Origin: Gari tellinella
Taxonomy: Eukaryota > Mollusca > Bivalvia > Cardiida > Psammobiidae
DNA: 64,000 bases
NCBI GenBank assembly: GCA_922989275.2
Contig: OV277868.1
Coordinates: 53,628,216 to 53,692,215, forward strand
Reading direction: 5' to 3'
Shown: positions 1 to 9,782 of the stretch, piece by piece
How the letters are laid out: each line of letters begins with the position of its first letter
Numbering within the stretch: the stretch's first letter is position 1
Notes under the pieces: generated by a model
What the model saw: only the letters and a program-made list of their open reading frames with translations
Databases searched by the model: none
Told to the model about the DNA's origin: nothing
Translations under genes and position numbers: made by a program

Positions 1-292
1 AATACATGTACTCCCTTTATCTGGAGCTCTGATGTAATACTATGTATCTAATTCAAGAATTCTGCATGAAAGAATATCTTGAATGAAAGAATGTCTTGCT
101 GCCAAGTTGCTGGGAATAAGCAATTACAGTGAGACTATGGTATCACAATGAGAAATACGGGAAAAAACGAATAACTAAACATTGAAGATACATGTACATT
201 CAAATGTTTAAAGCATCTGCCATCACAAAAGTCGCTCATGGACAGGCAATACCAAGGTCTCATGTTTGGATCCTTCGTCAGGATAAGACAAC
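1..292. other. no gene seen; element end at 14-31
   Basis: I see no exon or RNA here. Bases 14-31 match the right terminus of family F (TCTGGAGCYCTG). Short minus-strand open frames exist but resemble nothing I know. Confidence 0.4.
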
Positions 293-545
293 TAACTTTT
301 TGAACCCTTGTCACCCATATATGTGTCATTTGCAAAAATAGTGTAGCTGTGAGGAGTATACTTGTCCTATGTAAACAGTGTAGACCCTGATCAGAGGGCT
401 CCTTAAAGAACCCTCAGATCTGGGTCTACACTGTTTGTCATTTTGACATATATATTGAAAATCAACCATAAAATGTCCAAAATGGACTAGACGAAATTGA
501 AAACTGGAATTGTCCATTTGAGGTTTCAGGGAGGAAAGGGCTAAT
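293..545 (+). repeat. TTAA-1 palindromic MITE
   Basis: Core 3 hairpin at about 382-462, with arms around GTGTAGACCCTGATCAGAGG and a short A-rich loop. The outer ends are degraded, CTAA replacing TTAA on both sides. Orientation follows the copy at 24277, which keeps its ends. Confidence 0.65.
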
Positions 546-632
546 TAGTGATTTATTTCACAATTAGTGCCAAAGTATCATAAGATATAGAGCCTTGACT
601 TCTTAAGCCTTTTCTCCAGAGAAGTCAGATGC

Positions 633-757
633 ATAACCCACCACCCCATAAATACACCTTTTTATGCCTTTAATATATTCCTCTGCTTTACTTTGAACCT
701 GCTTTAAGTGGGCAACTATCTTGAAAACTAGAAACAGGCTATGGGGTAATGGGTTAA
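633..757 (+). repeat. TTAA-3 MITE, internally deleted
   Basis: Left end (ATAACCCACCACCCCATA) runs straight into the right arm of core 2 and a normal right end (GGGGTAATGGGTTAA). One hairpin arm and the loop are missing. Confidence 0.65.
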
Positions 758-955
758 ATGCCTTATAGTACTGTAACTACTGCTCCAAAGAAGTGCCACA
801 AACGAATATACATTTATAGTGTTGAACTGAGGTGGCAGCCTATAGCATGATGAAAGTACGGTAACATAGAAAACATCATAAGGAGTTTTTGCTTTTTACT
901 TTAATCTTGCTTTAAGCAATTGGATTATGACATGATCTAGATAATGGGGAAAGGG

Positions 956-2036
956 TTAACCCATTACCCCATGAAAACACCTTTTTACATCTTCAATTTA
1001 TTTCTTCACTGTTTAAAATAGTTCCACTTTATACAATCATGACAATGCAGTGATTCAGATTGGGCCCGGCCATCGGCAAATTGCCGAAAGAAAATGAAAA
1101 TGGCCGAGAAAAAATCCTTTCGTCGGACATAAGGGCCGGTAGTTTTAAAGATTGGCAGACACGATGGCCGGTAGAATTTCCGCTGAATACCACAACAGAG
1201 ACGCAGATAAGCTTCGTTTTGTCTTTTTAACTAATTAATTTCAGGAAAAACGAATTGATTTCAAATTCTTATCGTTCATCAAAAAGGGAATACGAATTGT
1301 GCTCTGAGATGCGTCGTTGTAAGGATTGATTTCCGTGTGGTAAATATTTACTTGAGCACTGTTAGAAAAAGGGAGGTTACTGTGCACTCACAAATAATTC
1401 TATATGTATGAACGATAAAATCAAAGTTCTCCGAAAATAGTATTTGGTAGAAAAACTGTCAACAAAATATCAAAATCTAAGCGTGGAAGAGTCAGATTAA
1501 CGATACGGATAGACAGTTGAAAATCATTGGTTGTCAGCTTTCGTATTTAAAAGGAAACAAACAAGGTAACAAACACCTAATGAAAATGTTGGCAGTTTGT
1601 TGAACGATTTAATTTCAAACGCTGCTGCATCGGAGGAGAAAAACCTCAGAAGCGGCGAACTTTTTAGATTCTTGAAAATCGTAATTTCACATATCAGTAC
1701 CAATTACGGTTGCAAGTTTCTGTTTTAACAAGATGATTTAGATTTTAATAAGATTTGAGCCGTTTGATTATGGCCTAGACCTTTTTTTTCTTTGGGACAG
1801 AATGGCCGAAAAAAAATTCATCATTTAGGACATGTGTCCTATAGTTAGTAGGCCCAATCTGAATCACTGCTGAATGTGTCATAAGAAATATTTGCTATAT
1901 CCTAGAAGATGACAGTTTAAAGCAGGCTGAAAGTAAAGTAGAATGCGCCTTAAGGCGCATTCTGCTTTGCTTTCAACCTCCTTTAAGTAGGAACCTGTCT
2001 TCAAAACTAAAACCAGACTATGGGGTAATGGGTTAA
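956..2036 (+). repeat. TTAA-3 MITE split by a hAT-like insertion
   Basis: Left part 956-1047 and right part 1870-2036 together make one standard copy of about 250 bp, starting TTAACCCATTACCCC and ending GGGGTAATGGGTTAA. The right part holds a complete core 2 hairpin (about 1919-1985). Bases 1048-1869 are a younger insertion. The left TTAA is also the end of a degraded element that fills 758-955. Confidence 0.8.
1048..1869. mobile_element. hAT-like non-autonomous transposon, 822 bp
   Basis: Perfect 19-bp terminal inverted repeats, CAGTGATTCAGATTGGGCC at 1048-1066 and its reverse complement at 1851-1869. Both are continuous with the two halves of a TTAA-3 MITE, which fixes the borders. CAGTG ends suit hAT transposons. 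The flanking octamers (TGACAATG and CTGAATGT) are only similar, so an 8-bp target duplication is not proven. No transposase frame is present; the inside is AT-rich and non-coding. Confidence 0.75.
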
Positions 2037-2163
2037 GCAGCAACATATCATGTACATAGGAAACGGTTTATCAAAACAATTTACTGTCCCTAGAAACATG
2101 GTGGAAAGAAGAGTTTAAGGTACAGAAAGGTGTACATGTATAATAAAGAAATAGATATTTTTA

Positions 2164-2411
2164 CCGATAACTCCATAGATACACATTTAAATTATTAATT
2201 CACTCAAGAAAATAGTTTGACTTTCTCATCATGAACTCATGAATATGAATCATAAGAAATAGTTTGTATATCCTAGAAGATGGTAGCTGAAAGCAGGCTG
2301 AAAGCAAAGCAAAATGCCCATCAAGGCAAAGTCTGCTTTATTTTCAACCCTTTTCTATTGGTCACCGGTCTTCACAACTAGAAACAATTAAACTATGAGG
2401 TACAGGGTTAA
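2164..2411 (+). repeat. TTAA-3 MITE, diverged
   Basis: Left end ACTCCATAGATACAC, a core 2 hairpin with many mismatches (about 2286-2350), and right end ending GGTTAA. Confidence 0.6.
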
Positions 2412-2476
2412 AGGAGGATATAATGTATATGTAAATGCTATTCTCAACTAATACTGTGCAGAAATTGAAAACATAT

Positions 2477-2640
2477 TTACAAAACTAGCAGACCCATACC
2501 AAAGGGCTTTGAAAGAAGCTTTCTGATCAAGGTCTGTAATGCAGACGGACAGACGCCAGAAAAGCGATCCTTAAATGTCACCTATGCCTACAGCAAGTGA
2601 CACAAAAATTGGTTTACTCGCTCTTAGCTGGAGCAGTGGG
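2477..2640 (+). repeat. fragment of interspersed repeat
   Basis: Contains an imperfect AAAGGGCT...AGCTTTCTGATC core and the phrase GCAGACGGACAGACGCCAGA, which resembles the 3' part of the repeat at 5689-6026. Borders are not clear. Confidence 0.3.
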
Positions 2641-2708
2641 TAAAAATTTGAATACATTGGCAGTTTATATATGTATAGGTACTAGTAGAGATAAACTGGG
2701 CTACTTAC

Positions 2709-2768
2709 AAGAACTCGTGAATTTCGTCTTAACATATTTCCAAGTCTTGTAAGACAGGGAAGAGTCAT
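2709..2768 (-). CDS. candidate NAA25 exon 4 (uncertain)
   Basis: A 60-bp stretch on the minus strand lies between a good acceptor (ATTGCTTTTATACAG) and a consensus donor (GTAAGTAG). It accepts the single base left over from exon 3 at 5403 and stays open in that phase. The predicted residues end in a run reading YVKTKFTSS, which aligns only weakly with the tetratricopeptide region that should follow exon 3. An alternative 20-bp micro-exon at 4410-4429 gives S-D-L-T-L-L-P. Neither is secure. Confidence 0.2.
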
Positions 2769-3032
2769 CTGTATAAAAGCAATATTAGTCAGGGTATAGC
2801 AGTCTGCTATATTAGCAGGTGTCCAAGTCCACTAAAATGTAACTTGGACAACCAGTTTTAGTCAGTATCACTGTCTGATTGTAACCAATCACAGTAATAT
2901 ATAGTAAATTGTTCCTACATACTTTAGGTATGCTTCCTAATGCAGGGTAAAATTAAAGCAGAGAGCTCCTTTAGGACCCTGCATTACGTTAAGCCTGCTT
3001 TAAAAAGCAATGAGTCTTAAACACTGATGAAT

Positions 3033-3219
3033 CAGGGTTCCAGATAGAGAAGTATTTTGTAAAACTTAAATCTTTATTTCTGCTTTAAACCCTATGGTGT
3101 CACTACTTATTAGAATCGTCTCGAAGAGACCGTTCTAATGAGTAGTATAGCATTTGGTGCAAAAATGAGTGAGAAAATGTTGGATTTGTTCAATTTACTC
3201 CCTCTTAACTGGAGCCCTG
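3033..3219 (+). repeat. family F MITE
   Basis: Ends CAGGGTTCCAGA and CTGGAGCCCTG. A central hairpin at about 3101-3150 reads ACTTATTAGAATCGTCTCGA and its complement. Other copies are at 48614 and 61881. TGAAT occurs on both sides, though with a 2-bp offset on the right. Confidence 0.7.
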
Positions 3220-3498
3220 GGTGAATTTGTGATTGCTATATATTTTGTGATTAATCAAACTTCAAACCAAGAAACATAACAGAGTGACTCTTAGCATTCA
3301 TACAAACAGTTTTTGTTTTGGATAACTTTCAAAGAAAGGAGTTTTTAAAGGACAACCAAAATCAAACACTAACTTCACAGAATGGTATAGCTTCAATCTG
3401 TCAGAAGTAAACATGTCTGGAACTCAGCAACATGCCCACTAGCTTTAACCAACAGTGTAGACTCTAGCAAAATGTACCTCAGAGTTGTAATTTTTTAA

Positions 3499-3619
3499 TT
3501 AACGCTTTACTCCATAGATACACATTTTTACGATAATGATCTATTTCACCACTGAAGAAAATAGTTCCAATTTATACAGTCATAAATAATTATGTATCAT
3601 AAGAAATATTTTCTTCCAT
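3499..3619 (+). repeat. TTAA-3 MITE, left half only
   Basis: Starts TTAACGCTTTACTCCATAG and matches the left 120 bp of the family up to ATCATAAGAAATATTTT. The hairpin and right end are absent; TA-2 begins 26 bp later. Confidence 0.6.
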
Positions 3620-3645
3620 TATACCATAGTGGGTGGAGTTTTATA

Positions 3646-3947
3646 CATTGCTCCCTCTCTACAACACCCACTGGGAGACAAAGAATGTGAGTGTTATTTG
3701 GAGGGAGTTGTTATAGGGAGGGAACATTAAAACACTTATATAGTTATAACATTTGCAAACAGTTTTAACCCAGATCAGATGCCGCGTTACACAGCATCTG
3801 ATCTGGGTTCAAACTGTTTGTCACTCATCTTTATCTTTCTTCTGTCAAAATATCAAATATGTAACTTGGAGAAGAAACAGCAGAAAACAATTTCAATTTT
3901 ATGGAGGGAATTGTTGTTCGGAGGGCCGTCGTAGAGAGAGAACACTG
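3646..3947 (+). repeat. TA-2 MITE carrying core 1
   Basis: Ends TACATTGCTCCCTCTCTACA and GAGAGAGAACACTGCA match the copies at 56871 and 58509. A core 1 hairpin lies at 3757-3823 (AACAGTTTTAACCCAGATCA and its complement). Confidence 0.7.
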
Positions 3948-4732
3948 CATATGAATATCCTGTAGGAGAATGGTTAATATCAAGAAAAGATAAAGTTCTA
4001 ACACAAAATAAAATCCAGACTATTTTCCAAAGTGTCTAATGGGCAAATAAAGTGTTATCCTACTTCTACAAGCTGCTACTGTATGTTTCTATTTAAGGTA
4101 TTAAAACAAACTGCAAGTAAAAGACAATACACAAAGCCAGGAAATGATAGTACCAGCTAAAACGCCACAACATGAAGTGAGTACTGCAAATATTAAATGC
4201 TTATAATGTCTTCATCAGAATTGCCTTCAAAGCCCTATTCTAATGAGTAGTCAAAACATGTAACTAAGATATAAGGCACAATGAAATATTACTTTGTTTT
4301 GATTTACGTTCATTTCTCATTTTCTGCCAACTTTGTGCTTCTGCAATGTACCATGCCCTAATTAAGATAAAGAGCTATTGGAACTTTACTCACTGGTACC
4401 TATACTTACAGGTAGAAGGGTCAAATCAGCTAAAATAAGGCAGAAAGTGCCCTTTTGGACATTTCTACACTAAATTAATTATAGCCTGTCTAAAGCAGCC
4501 ATCTGTCTTAAAGCTCTGATTTATGACAGCTGTTTTGAGCAGCAACAAGTAACGTCGTATACACTAAAATCATGCAACGAAGGAAAAGGTTTACATGTTT
4601 GACCTTAACCAATTTATGCCTGGATAGTGCACTAAACTCTCCCTACACGCTGCTGAAGACTCCATTTTAGATATATACAAGGGTGATTTGAAGACATGTC
4701 TGTGTTTTTCCACCCAGCTAAACATTTCATAT
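3948..4732. other. NAA25 intron sequence, no clear gene
   Basis: Single-copy-looking AT-rich DNA. A minus-strand TTTTAG acceptor and a GTAAGTATAG donor bracket only 20 bp at 4410-4429; see the candidate exon 4 entry. Confidence 0.35.
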
Positions 4733-4980
4733 TAACCCATTACCCCATAAATACGCCTTTTTACGCCTCTAATTTAGCCCTCCACTAAAGAAAATAGTTC
4801 CAATTCATACAGTTGTGAATATTTAACAGTATATAATTTCTATTTTCTAGCAGCTGGTAGCTTAAAGCAGGCTGAAAGTAAAGCAGAATGTGCCTTAAGG
4901 CACATTCTGCTTTACTTTCAATCTGCTTTAAGTGGTCACCTATCTTCAAATTAGAAACAGACTATGGAGTAAAGGGTTAA
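4733..4980 (+). repeat. TTAA-3 MITE, full length
   Basis: TTAACCCATTACCCCATAAA at the left and ACTATGGAGTAAAGGGTTAA at the right. Core 2 hairpin at about 4861-4931 with a GTGCCTTAAGGCAC centre. Confidence 0.85.
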
Positions 4981-4983
4981 ACA

Positions 4984-5051
4984 GCAAACAGTGCAGACCC
5001 TGATGAGATGTTGTGTTATGTTGCATCTCATTAGGATCTACACTGCTTGTT
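4984..5051 (+). repeat. solo core hairpin, diverged
   Basis: Imperfect arms starting GCAAACAGTGCAGACCCTGA, with no recognisable terminal inverted repeats around them. Confidence 0.5.
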
Positions 5052-5080
5052 AATGTCCTCTTTGGTAGACACTAGTCTTA

Positions 5081-5347
5081 CAGTGGTAAATACGCTATTC
5101 CAACCCATTTACGCGTTAATCTATGCGTAAACAACGCATAGTGAAGGGTTAACGCCTAACGATTTTAACGCAGTCTCGGCTAAGGGGTCCTTTGGCTTAG
5201 TGATGACCCTTTCATCCGGGCTCTTTTAAACGCGTAAAGAAACGGCTAGGAAACGCATTTAACGAAACGGATAATAAACGCGTAAGAAACACTTAAGAAA
5301 TGCGTAAGAAACGCATAAAGTGGGTAGGAATAGCGTATTTACCACTG
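5081..5347 (+). repeat. TA-4 MITE
   Basis: About 28-bp inverted ends starting CAGTGGTAAATACGCTATTC, flanked by TA. The right third holds spaced AAACGCGTAA/AAACGCAT motifs. The end sequence resembles TA-1 (CAGTGGAGAAAACGTTATTC). It lies in NAA25 intron 3, about 55 bp from the exon 3 donor. Confidence 0.8.
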
Positions 5348-5402
5348 TAAATGGGTTAAAACACACCACACTGCACTCGGCTGTTGTGGTTACTTTACTT
5401 AC

Positions 5403-5541
5403 ACTTGTGAATCTCCCTGTAGCAAATGCCCATAGCTTGGAGTGTGGACTCATCAGTTGGATGTTGCTCATGCACATCATGGAGAATGACCGAGCTGTCA
5501 TCATGCCGACCTAGCCTTAGTAATGCCAGAGCTTTGAGCAC
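5403..5541 (-). CDS. NAA25: NAA25 exon 3
   Basis: Acceptor TTGAATAG before 5541 and a consensus donor GTAAGT at 5402-5397. The exon begins on a codon boundary (VLKALALL) and ends with one spare base after YREIHK. A GT two bases earlier is a weaker alternative donor. Confidence 0.88.
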
Positions 5542-8500
5542 CTATTCAACAAAACAATACATGTGTACATGCTAGCGTCTATACAAGTGAATCTTGATGA
5601 CTCGCTCTGTCAACCCAACTTACCAGCACAGGTGCACTAGCATTTTAAAGTTAAAACATGGCTCAACTGGCCTTAATTCTTTGAATAAGGGCCACTATGG
5701 CCCTAAATCGCTCACCTGGTACACCATGTAAAACTTGATTCATGTTGACCTAGATTATGACTGGACATGACCCACAATCAACCCTTAGAGTGTTAACAAG
5801 ATTTTTCCATGATTTGACCTAGTGACCTAGTTTTTGACCGGACATGACCCACAGTATTACTTGACCTAGATTTCTTCAAGACAAACATTGTCATCAAGTT
5901 TCATGAAGATCAGATCAATTTTGTAGCTGCTAGAGTGTTAAAACACCAATTGTGAACGCACAGACGACAGACATCCAGAAACCATAAAAGCTCACCTTGG
6001 CACTTAGTGCCAGGTGAGCTAAAAATTTAAGTACATGTATATCAAAATCCTTAGGCTATGGCTGCTGATATGACTGATATGTGCAAAGATCCTTTAACTC
6101 TTTCCTCCCTGGAACTTTAAATGGAAAATTCCAGTTTCCAATTTAGTCTAGTCCATTTCTGACTTTTAAGGGTTGTTTTTGTCAATGTTTGGCATTGTGA
6201 CAAACAGTGAAGAACCTGATCAGAGGGCTCCGAAAGGAGCCCTCTGATCAGGGTCTTCACTGTTTGCATAGGACAAGTGTACTATTCACATGTACACTGT
6301 TTGAAAAGCACGCCTATATGCGGGACTAGGTTTCAAAGAGTTAAGACTATAAGGTTGAAGCTTGAAAACTGTAGGAGGAGTTAGACAGATAAAGTATGTA
6401 CCGCAAATATATGATCACAGACCAACAAACAGAAGAACAAACAAATGGACAGGGGTAAAACAGTATCCCATAGATTTATCATTGTGAAGCATAAAAAAAC
6501 ATCAATGTTATGTATGCTTATAGCAAGAGATGGGTTAAATACATCAATAAAGATTTCTATCAGGAAAAGGTAAAGACATGAAAACGTGTTCCCATGACCT
6601 AGGGAAAGATTTTAGATAATGGTTTTATTTACCTTTGCACATTGAAGATCTTTCTGCTTCTTTAAGACTTTATCGGCTTCTTGTATAGCTTTCTTATTAT
6701 TACCATTGTCCAAGCAGTCTGAAACATCAAATGCAGAAGTTGGTAATATACTAAAACTTTCTACTCTACAATGTCATCTGAAAAATGAAAGGGGGGCCCT
6801 CATGCCTGCCCATGCAAAATCAGCCTGGGGCTCGTGTCTGTCAATCATGAGAACGACCGGGGATCGGACTCGGAGCACATACTGGCCTGCCCAACATTGG
6901 GTGCCAAATGTAAACAGGTGTTCTTATAAAGAAACACCCACTCTGACCAGGCATCGAACCCAGTGCGCAGTTATGCACTCTACCATGTCACCATAAAAGC
7001 GTGCTTGTACAGCAAGACCATACAGGTGATGATAAACCTACATGTACACACTGTGACATACAATATTGCTAGAAATTTTATATTTTGACTAAAACCTTAC
7101 TGTGAATTTTTGAGGTACATTTTATTTCGTTACTTGTCATGGATTCATTCAGCAGTCAGGGTTCGAAATTAAGCTGGCATACTCGGAAATTGCGAGTGGA
7201 ATCAGAAAGTTCCAAGTGACTTTTCCACACACTCACAAAAAAATGTGAGTAGTGTTTTTTGGACAGCTAAACACAATTATACATCTGTCAGACTATGATC
7301 ATGGGTGTATTCCGTAACATTTCGAGTGGCGGAAATGGACAAGTAGACCAGCGAGTACTTTTCCTAAGCCAATCATAGATTCTCTGTCAGTTTCAACCTA
7401 TTTTTTGTTGGTAAGAATGATGTTTTTACCCTTAAATCATAACGAAGGATTTGGTGCAGATAGTGAACAGAAAATGTTCTTTAACCCATTTCTTCTTATT
7501 TTTAATACTCCTGTGAATTTTACAGCAAGGCCGTATTGATGATAATGAGAAGGAGCAGTTGTTGAGGTGCACCATTGGGACTGTACTCAGCCAGTCACTT
7601 TATCTTGATACCGACGAACCAGTGGTAATGCTAGCCCAAAGTCCTGTGCCCTAAGGAGGTAAGCCATTATACCATTACACTTGATGGTTTATGGTGAATT
7701 CGCCTAGAGACAAACTCGCCTACAATTAGATATATAGTAAACCAAATGGTGATTTCGCCTAGAAAGCAATTATATAGTGATTATATTTCACACCTATTGT
7801 AATGTATTGATATCATAAGGCCTAAAAAAATATTGTGTGTTTCTGGTTTCACCCTCTCAAAATTTTAGGGTAGGTTGGTACGAAAAAGTTTTTAGTTTTT
7901 AAAAAGTTTTTATATATAGTGTATATATGCAGATTTTTGTTACAATCAAAGGAACCAGGATGGGTTTATATGACAAAAAAATGACCTTGCCCTTGTTGTA
8001 TTCAACATTGAAAGTGTCTGAAATGATTTATCTTGATTTGCAAGTTTAAATTGTAAGGTATTTCATAATATAATTATGTGAAATAGTTCTTGTTTCAATC
8101 TGAAAACCACTGCATCAAATAAATATTATATTTAAAAAAAATGTGTGTGTTTGCTTTTAATTAACAGAGCTTTTTTCCTTCTGTAACAGACGCCGAATAA
8201 CAGCCACTCCACCTCCCGTATCTTTTTCCCCTCACCAAAATTTTTTTTTTTTTAAATTTTCTTTAAAAACTTTAGGGTCGGGGTAAAAAATAGGGTTAGT
8301 TGGGAAACCGGAAACACCCATCTTTTTTTTTAGGCCTAACATAACAAAACTTGTTTTCAGGTAGTGGGTACTAAGATGGGATGATAAGTGTAGCCCATGA
8401 TCATCTGAATATAGTATGTCGTAGAATCCTATAAAGGCTTTTACACGACAGATGTGAAGAGATCCCATTTTATTGGTGATGATCTCGTAGTGCTGTCTTA

Positions 8501-9703
8501 AAAGCCTCTACGGAATCAGCATGCACTGTGTTGTCTGGCAGTTTGTTCCACTGCATCATAGTGTCTACAAAGAAGGAATCATATGCAGATGAGGTGTTAA
8601 AAGTTTTTATGTACACCTGTGCAAGCGGGTGGCATTTTTACTTTCAATATGTTAAATGATGTATTCTACTTCGGCATCACCCCCTTTCAGATAAGTTGAT
8701 CCTCTACAAGTATTTTTATTGTATCTACTTGTAAACGGTAGATATACCTGTACTACAAGGTGTGAAATACAATCACTATATAATTGCTTCCTAGACGAAT
8801 TCACCATTTCGGCTACTATATATCTAATTGTATTTGTAGGCGAGTTCGTCTCTAGGCGAATTCATCAGCATCGGGTGGAGGATTATAGTGCAAAACTGTT
8901 CAACTCTTCAAGAAGAGTTTCACCTATAAAGGTGGGAACGATTACAACAACAACATCCCACTTGATTACTACCAATTTTCAAGCCTTTGGTTTGACCCGG
9001 CTAGAGATTGAACCCACATCCTCCCAGACTGCAAGCGGACGCTCTACAACTGAGCTATACAGATGGTCTGAGCTATACAGCCGGTCTGTTAAATTTCATG
9101 TCAATCTAGGCAAACTAATGCAAACAGTTTGGATTCAGATCCGACACCGCATAACGTGGGGTCTGATGTGGATGCAATTTTTTGAAGCTCAACTTCAACA
9201 TTCTTTCTATATAAAAATCAATTCGATGTATTTGTAGCAGATGACGATTCAGCATGATAAAGGTTAATTTAGTTTTGACTTTCTTATGGAGCTGTGCATT
9301 AATTTAATGATTAATTTAGACAAAACAAAAGTTTGACAACTGAAACCATCCATTTTGTCTAAACAACTGTTATGCGTGCAGTCAAATGTGACAGCAATAT
9401 GAAAATAACTGCCTAGATCAGTTGACCGGTTTGATATACTCTCAATACATGAATGAATTTGTAGTTTGTGCAACGGAGCTGTCAGAATCTTTATTGAAAA
9501 AGACATTTGACTTTTGAAGTGTATGTGCGTTCAACCAGTTTCTGGGGAACTTTGATTCACATTTTCTATTAGAGGTGTAAGAGAAAGAGTTTGTCTTTGC
9601 ATTTAAGTCGAAATTATTCCTTTAAACTACCATAGATAGGCCGTAAGCGCCTTTCAACAACTTCTGATGTCGCCCTCATATCCACATGGCTACGGGACGC
9701 CAT
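5403..9703 (-). CDS. NAA25: NAA25, NatB auxiliary subunit, 5' part (three exons)
   Basis: NAA25 is the auxiliary subunit that anchors NatB (with catalytic NAA20) at the ribosome. NatB acetylates nascent proteins starting Met-Asp, Met-Glu or Met-Asn. Three minus-strand exons join in phase: 9631-9703 (24 codons plus one base), 6633-6718 (two bases plus 28 codons) and 5403-5541 (46 codons plus one base). Characteristic stretches are ERRLRPIY, then CLDNGNNKKAIQEADKVLKK and KDLQCAK, then VLKALALLRLGR, HPTDESTLQA and YREIHK. These align without gaps, apart from a few extra residues near the N terminus, to the start of animal NAA25 as I remember it. This is the beginning of its tetratricopeptide-like superhelix. 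The start codon is the first ATG after the promoter motifs. About 99 residues of a roughly 970-residue family are covered; the remainder is missing to the left. The introns (2.9 kb and 1.1 kb) are filled with repeats. No frame damage is seen. Confidence 0.9.
5689..6026 (+). repeat. bivalve-type interspersed repeat in NAA25 intron 2
   Basis: Starts GGGCCACTATGGCCC and ends in a hairpin around CACCTTGGCACTTAGTGCCA. Inside are two copies of a degenerate phrase with TTGACC(T)AGTGACCTAGTTTTTGAC and the phrase AGTTTCATGAAGATCAGATC. From memory this type is very abundant in bivalve introns; I cannot check that here. Confidence 0.6.
6094..6344 (-). repeat. TTAA-1 MITE, full length
   Basis: 251 bp between TTAA at 6094 and at 6341. 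The core 3 hairpin at 6200-6268 is near perfect (arms around GTGAAGAACCTGATCAGAGG, loop GAAA). Reversed relative to the copy at 24277. Confidence 0.85.
6633..6718 (-). CDS. NAA25: NAA25 exon 2
   Basis: 86 bp between acceptor GATGTTTCAG and donor GTAAAT. Its first two bases complete an Asp codon with the last base of exon 1. The encoded CLDNGNNKKAIQEADK is the most conserved stretch of the N terminus. Confidence 0.9.
6785..7005 (-). repeat. tRNA-derived SINE-like sequence
   Basis: Reading the minus strand, GGTGACATGGTAGAGTGC (6992-6975) resembles an A box and GGGTTCGATGCC (6961-6950) a B box, with suitable spacing. It does not fold as an intact tRNA. Confidence 0.45.
7157..7400 (+). repeat. 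hAT-like terminal fragment
   Basis: CAGGGTTCGAAATTAAGCTG at 7157 has the form of a hAT terminus. I could not find the matching right end. Confidence 0.3.
7693..8866. mobile_element. 1.17-kb element with long inverted ends
   Basis: Arms 7693-7794 and 8759-8866 are reverse complements over about 100 bp with few mismatches and one small gap. Shared phrases are GAATTCGCCTAGAGAC and AATTAGATATATAGTA. The interior has a second, weaker inverted pair (about 7815-7880 and 8262-8338) built on TTTC(C/T)GGTTTC and AAAATTTTAGGG-like sequence. No transposase frame. It lies in NAA25 intron 1. Confidence 0.7.
8873..9072 (-). repeat. tRNA-derived SINE
   Basis: On the minus strand an A-box-like TAGCTCAGTTGTAGAGCG (9058-9041) and a B-box-like GGGTTCAATCTCT (9015-9003) are about 25 bp apart. 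A non-tRNA body follows to about 8873. GAGCTATACAG is duplicated at its 5' edge. Confidence 0.55.
9100..9200 (+). repeat. core 1 hairpin fragment
   Basis: GCAAACAGTTTGGATTCAGA with an imperfect opposite arm (GGGGTCTGATGTGGATGCAA). No element ends are visible. Confidence 0.45.
9631..9703 (-). CDS. NAA25: NAA25 exon 1 (coding part)
   Basis: ATG at 9703-9701 in the context AAAGATGGCGTCC. The exon encodes 24 residues beginning MASRSHVD and ending ERRLRPIY, then one base before a GTAGTT donor at 9630. Confidence 0.88.
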
Positions 9704-9782
9704 CTTTATTTGTAACTCTCGACACTCGTACTTCTCGCGAGACTTTGTTATAAAACAGGGTGGCCACATTTCATGGCGGGAA
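9699..9782 (-). promoter_or_regulatory. NAA25 promoter motif cluster
   Basis: Three motifs typical of TATA-less housekeeping promoters lie within 85 bp. AAGATGGCG overlaps the start codon on the minus strand (YY1 type). A perfect TCTCGCGAGA palindrome (BANP/ZBTB33 type) is at 9733-9742, and GGCGGGAA (E2F type) at 9775-9782. CpG is locally more frequent than around it. Transcription would start just upstream of exon 1 and run leftwards. Confidence 0.65.

Noticed and set aside
7524..7655. Possible plus-strand exon after TTTTACAG (QGRIDDNEKEQL...)
   Set aside because: It lies inside NAA25 intron 1 on the opposite strand, has no donor, and its second half looks like repeat sequence.
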